From Acidobacteriota bacterium (GTDB lineage Bacteria; Acidobacteriota; Thermoanaerobaculia; Multivoradales; JAHEKO01), in the NCBI GenBank assembly GCA_027296385.1, contig JAPUJD010000209.1, positions 1-8,311 of the forward strand: a stretch of 8,311 nucleotides of DNA, in the 5' to 3' direction. The position numbers and the translations under genes are program-made. Within the stretch, counting starts at the first letter, position 1; the number at the start of each line of letters is the position of its first letter. This document shows positions 8,082 through 8,311 of this stretch, one piece after another. Under the pieces are notes generated by a model. It searched no databases. It was given only the letters and a program-made list of their open reading frames with translations, and was not told the origin of the DNA.

Positions 8082-8311
8082 ATCCGCCGAATGTAGTCAT
8101 GGGTCTCGCGGAAGGGCGGCACTCCCCTGTATCGAGTCACAGCACCCTCACCGGCGTTGTAGGCCGCCAAGATCAGGGGCAGATCGTCGGCGTAGCGCTC
8201 GATGAGTCGCTCCAGATAGGTCACTCCGACCTCGATGTTCACCTCGGGGTCGAACAGCTCGTTCGGCTGGGCGCCGAAGCGCTTGCCGGTCGCCGGCATG
8301 AGCTGCATCAG
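8030..8311 (-). CDS. Lytic transglycosylase, SLT/GH23 domain, 5' partial
   Basis: C-terminal 93 residues of a lytic transglycosylase, which cleaves peptidoglycan glycan strands to 1,6-anhydromuramyl products in the periplasm. The frame runs off the right edge of the window (a CTG codon precedes the first visible Met), so the catalytic Glu, expected upstream of the M-Q-L-M-P motif, is missing from view. Visible GH23 motifs: MQLMPATGKRFG, then FDPEVNIEVGVTYLERLI, LILAAYNAGEGAV (the A-Y-N-A-G motif) and ETHDYIRRI near the end. The C-terminus LASAAAPGK is short, so the SLT domain is C-terminal, as in Slt-like or DUF4124/SLT small LTs. The stop TAG (8032-8030) lies inside the phosphatase gene on the other strand. 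Confidence 0.88.
   Translation of the reverse strand: MMQLMPATGKRFGAQPNELFDPEVNIEVGVTYLERLIERYADDLPLILAAYNAGEGAVTRYRGVPPFRETHDYIRRIYSFLGLTLASAAAPGK

Overview
The window is dense, high-GC bacterial chromosome: genes sit on both strands with short or overlapping junctions and G/C-biased third codon positions. Two membrane-bound cell-envelope enzymes, a fused gamma-alpha KorA and a membrane-anchored PP2C-type sensor phosphatase suggest an environmental Gram-negative such as Acidobacteriota. That assignment is an inference from gene style; no phylogenetic marker is present. I see no mobile element, CRISPR array, tRNA or rRNA.

Layout. (1) 2-532 (+) is the C-terminal part of a MobA/MocA-like nucleotidyltransferase cut by the window edge. 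(2) 588-2131 (-) is a two-gene unit, mtgA then a YihY/BrkB-family membrane gene, joined by a TGATG stop-start overlap. (3) 2175-2738 (+), divergent from mtgA, holds a 57-residue protein resembling only the N-terminus of DUF1015 proteins, then a rhodanese-fold protein whose catalytic cysteine position is aspartate. (4) 2755-5683 (-) is korA-korB, a 2-oxoacid (probably 2-oxoglutarate):ferredoxin oxidoreductase, with gamma and alpha fused in KorA and the TPP/Fe-S beta subunit as KorB; the genes overlap by 11 nt. (5) 5684-6062 is a divergent intergenic region. Its korA-facing side carries a good intrinsic-terminator-like hairpin with six U residues only about 32 nt before the korA start, and a second hairpin over the korA ribosome binding site. 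(6) 6063-8081 (+) is a four-TM sensor with HAMP and a SpoIIE/RsbU-type phosphatase domain. (7) 8030-8311 (-) is the C-terminal part of a GH23 lytic transglycosylase whose 3' end overlaps the phosphatase gene.

How the genes relate. MtgA polymerises glycan strands and the lytic transglycosylase cleaves them, but they lie in separate units and no shared regulation is visible. KorAB is a central-metabolism enzyme that exchanges electrons with ferredoxin; no ferredoxin gene is in the window. The phosphatase would be expected to act on a STAS-domain or other partner-switching protein, not present here. The most interesting material is the putative attenuator/RBS-hairpin leader of korA and the pair of degenerate-looking small proteins at 2175-2738.
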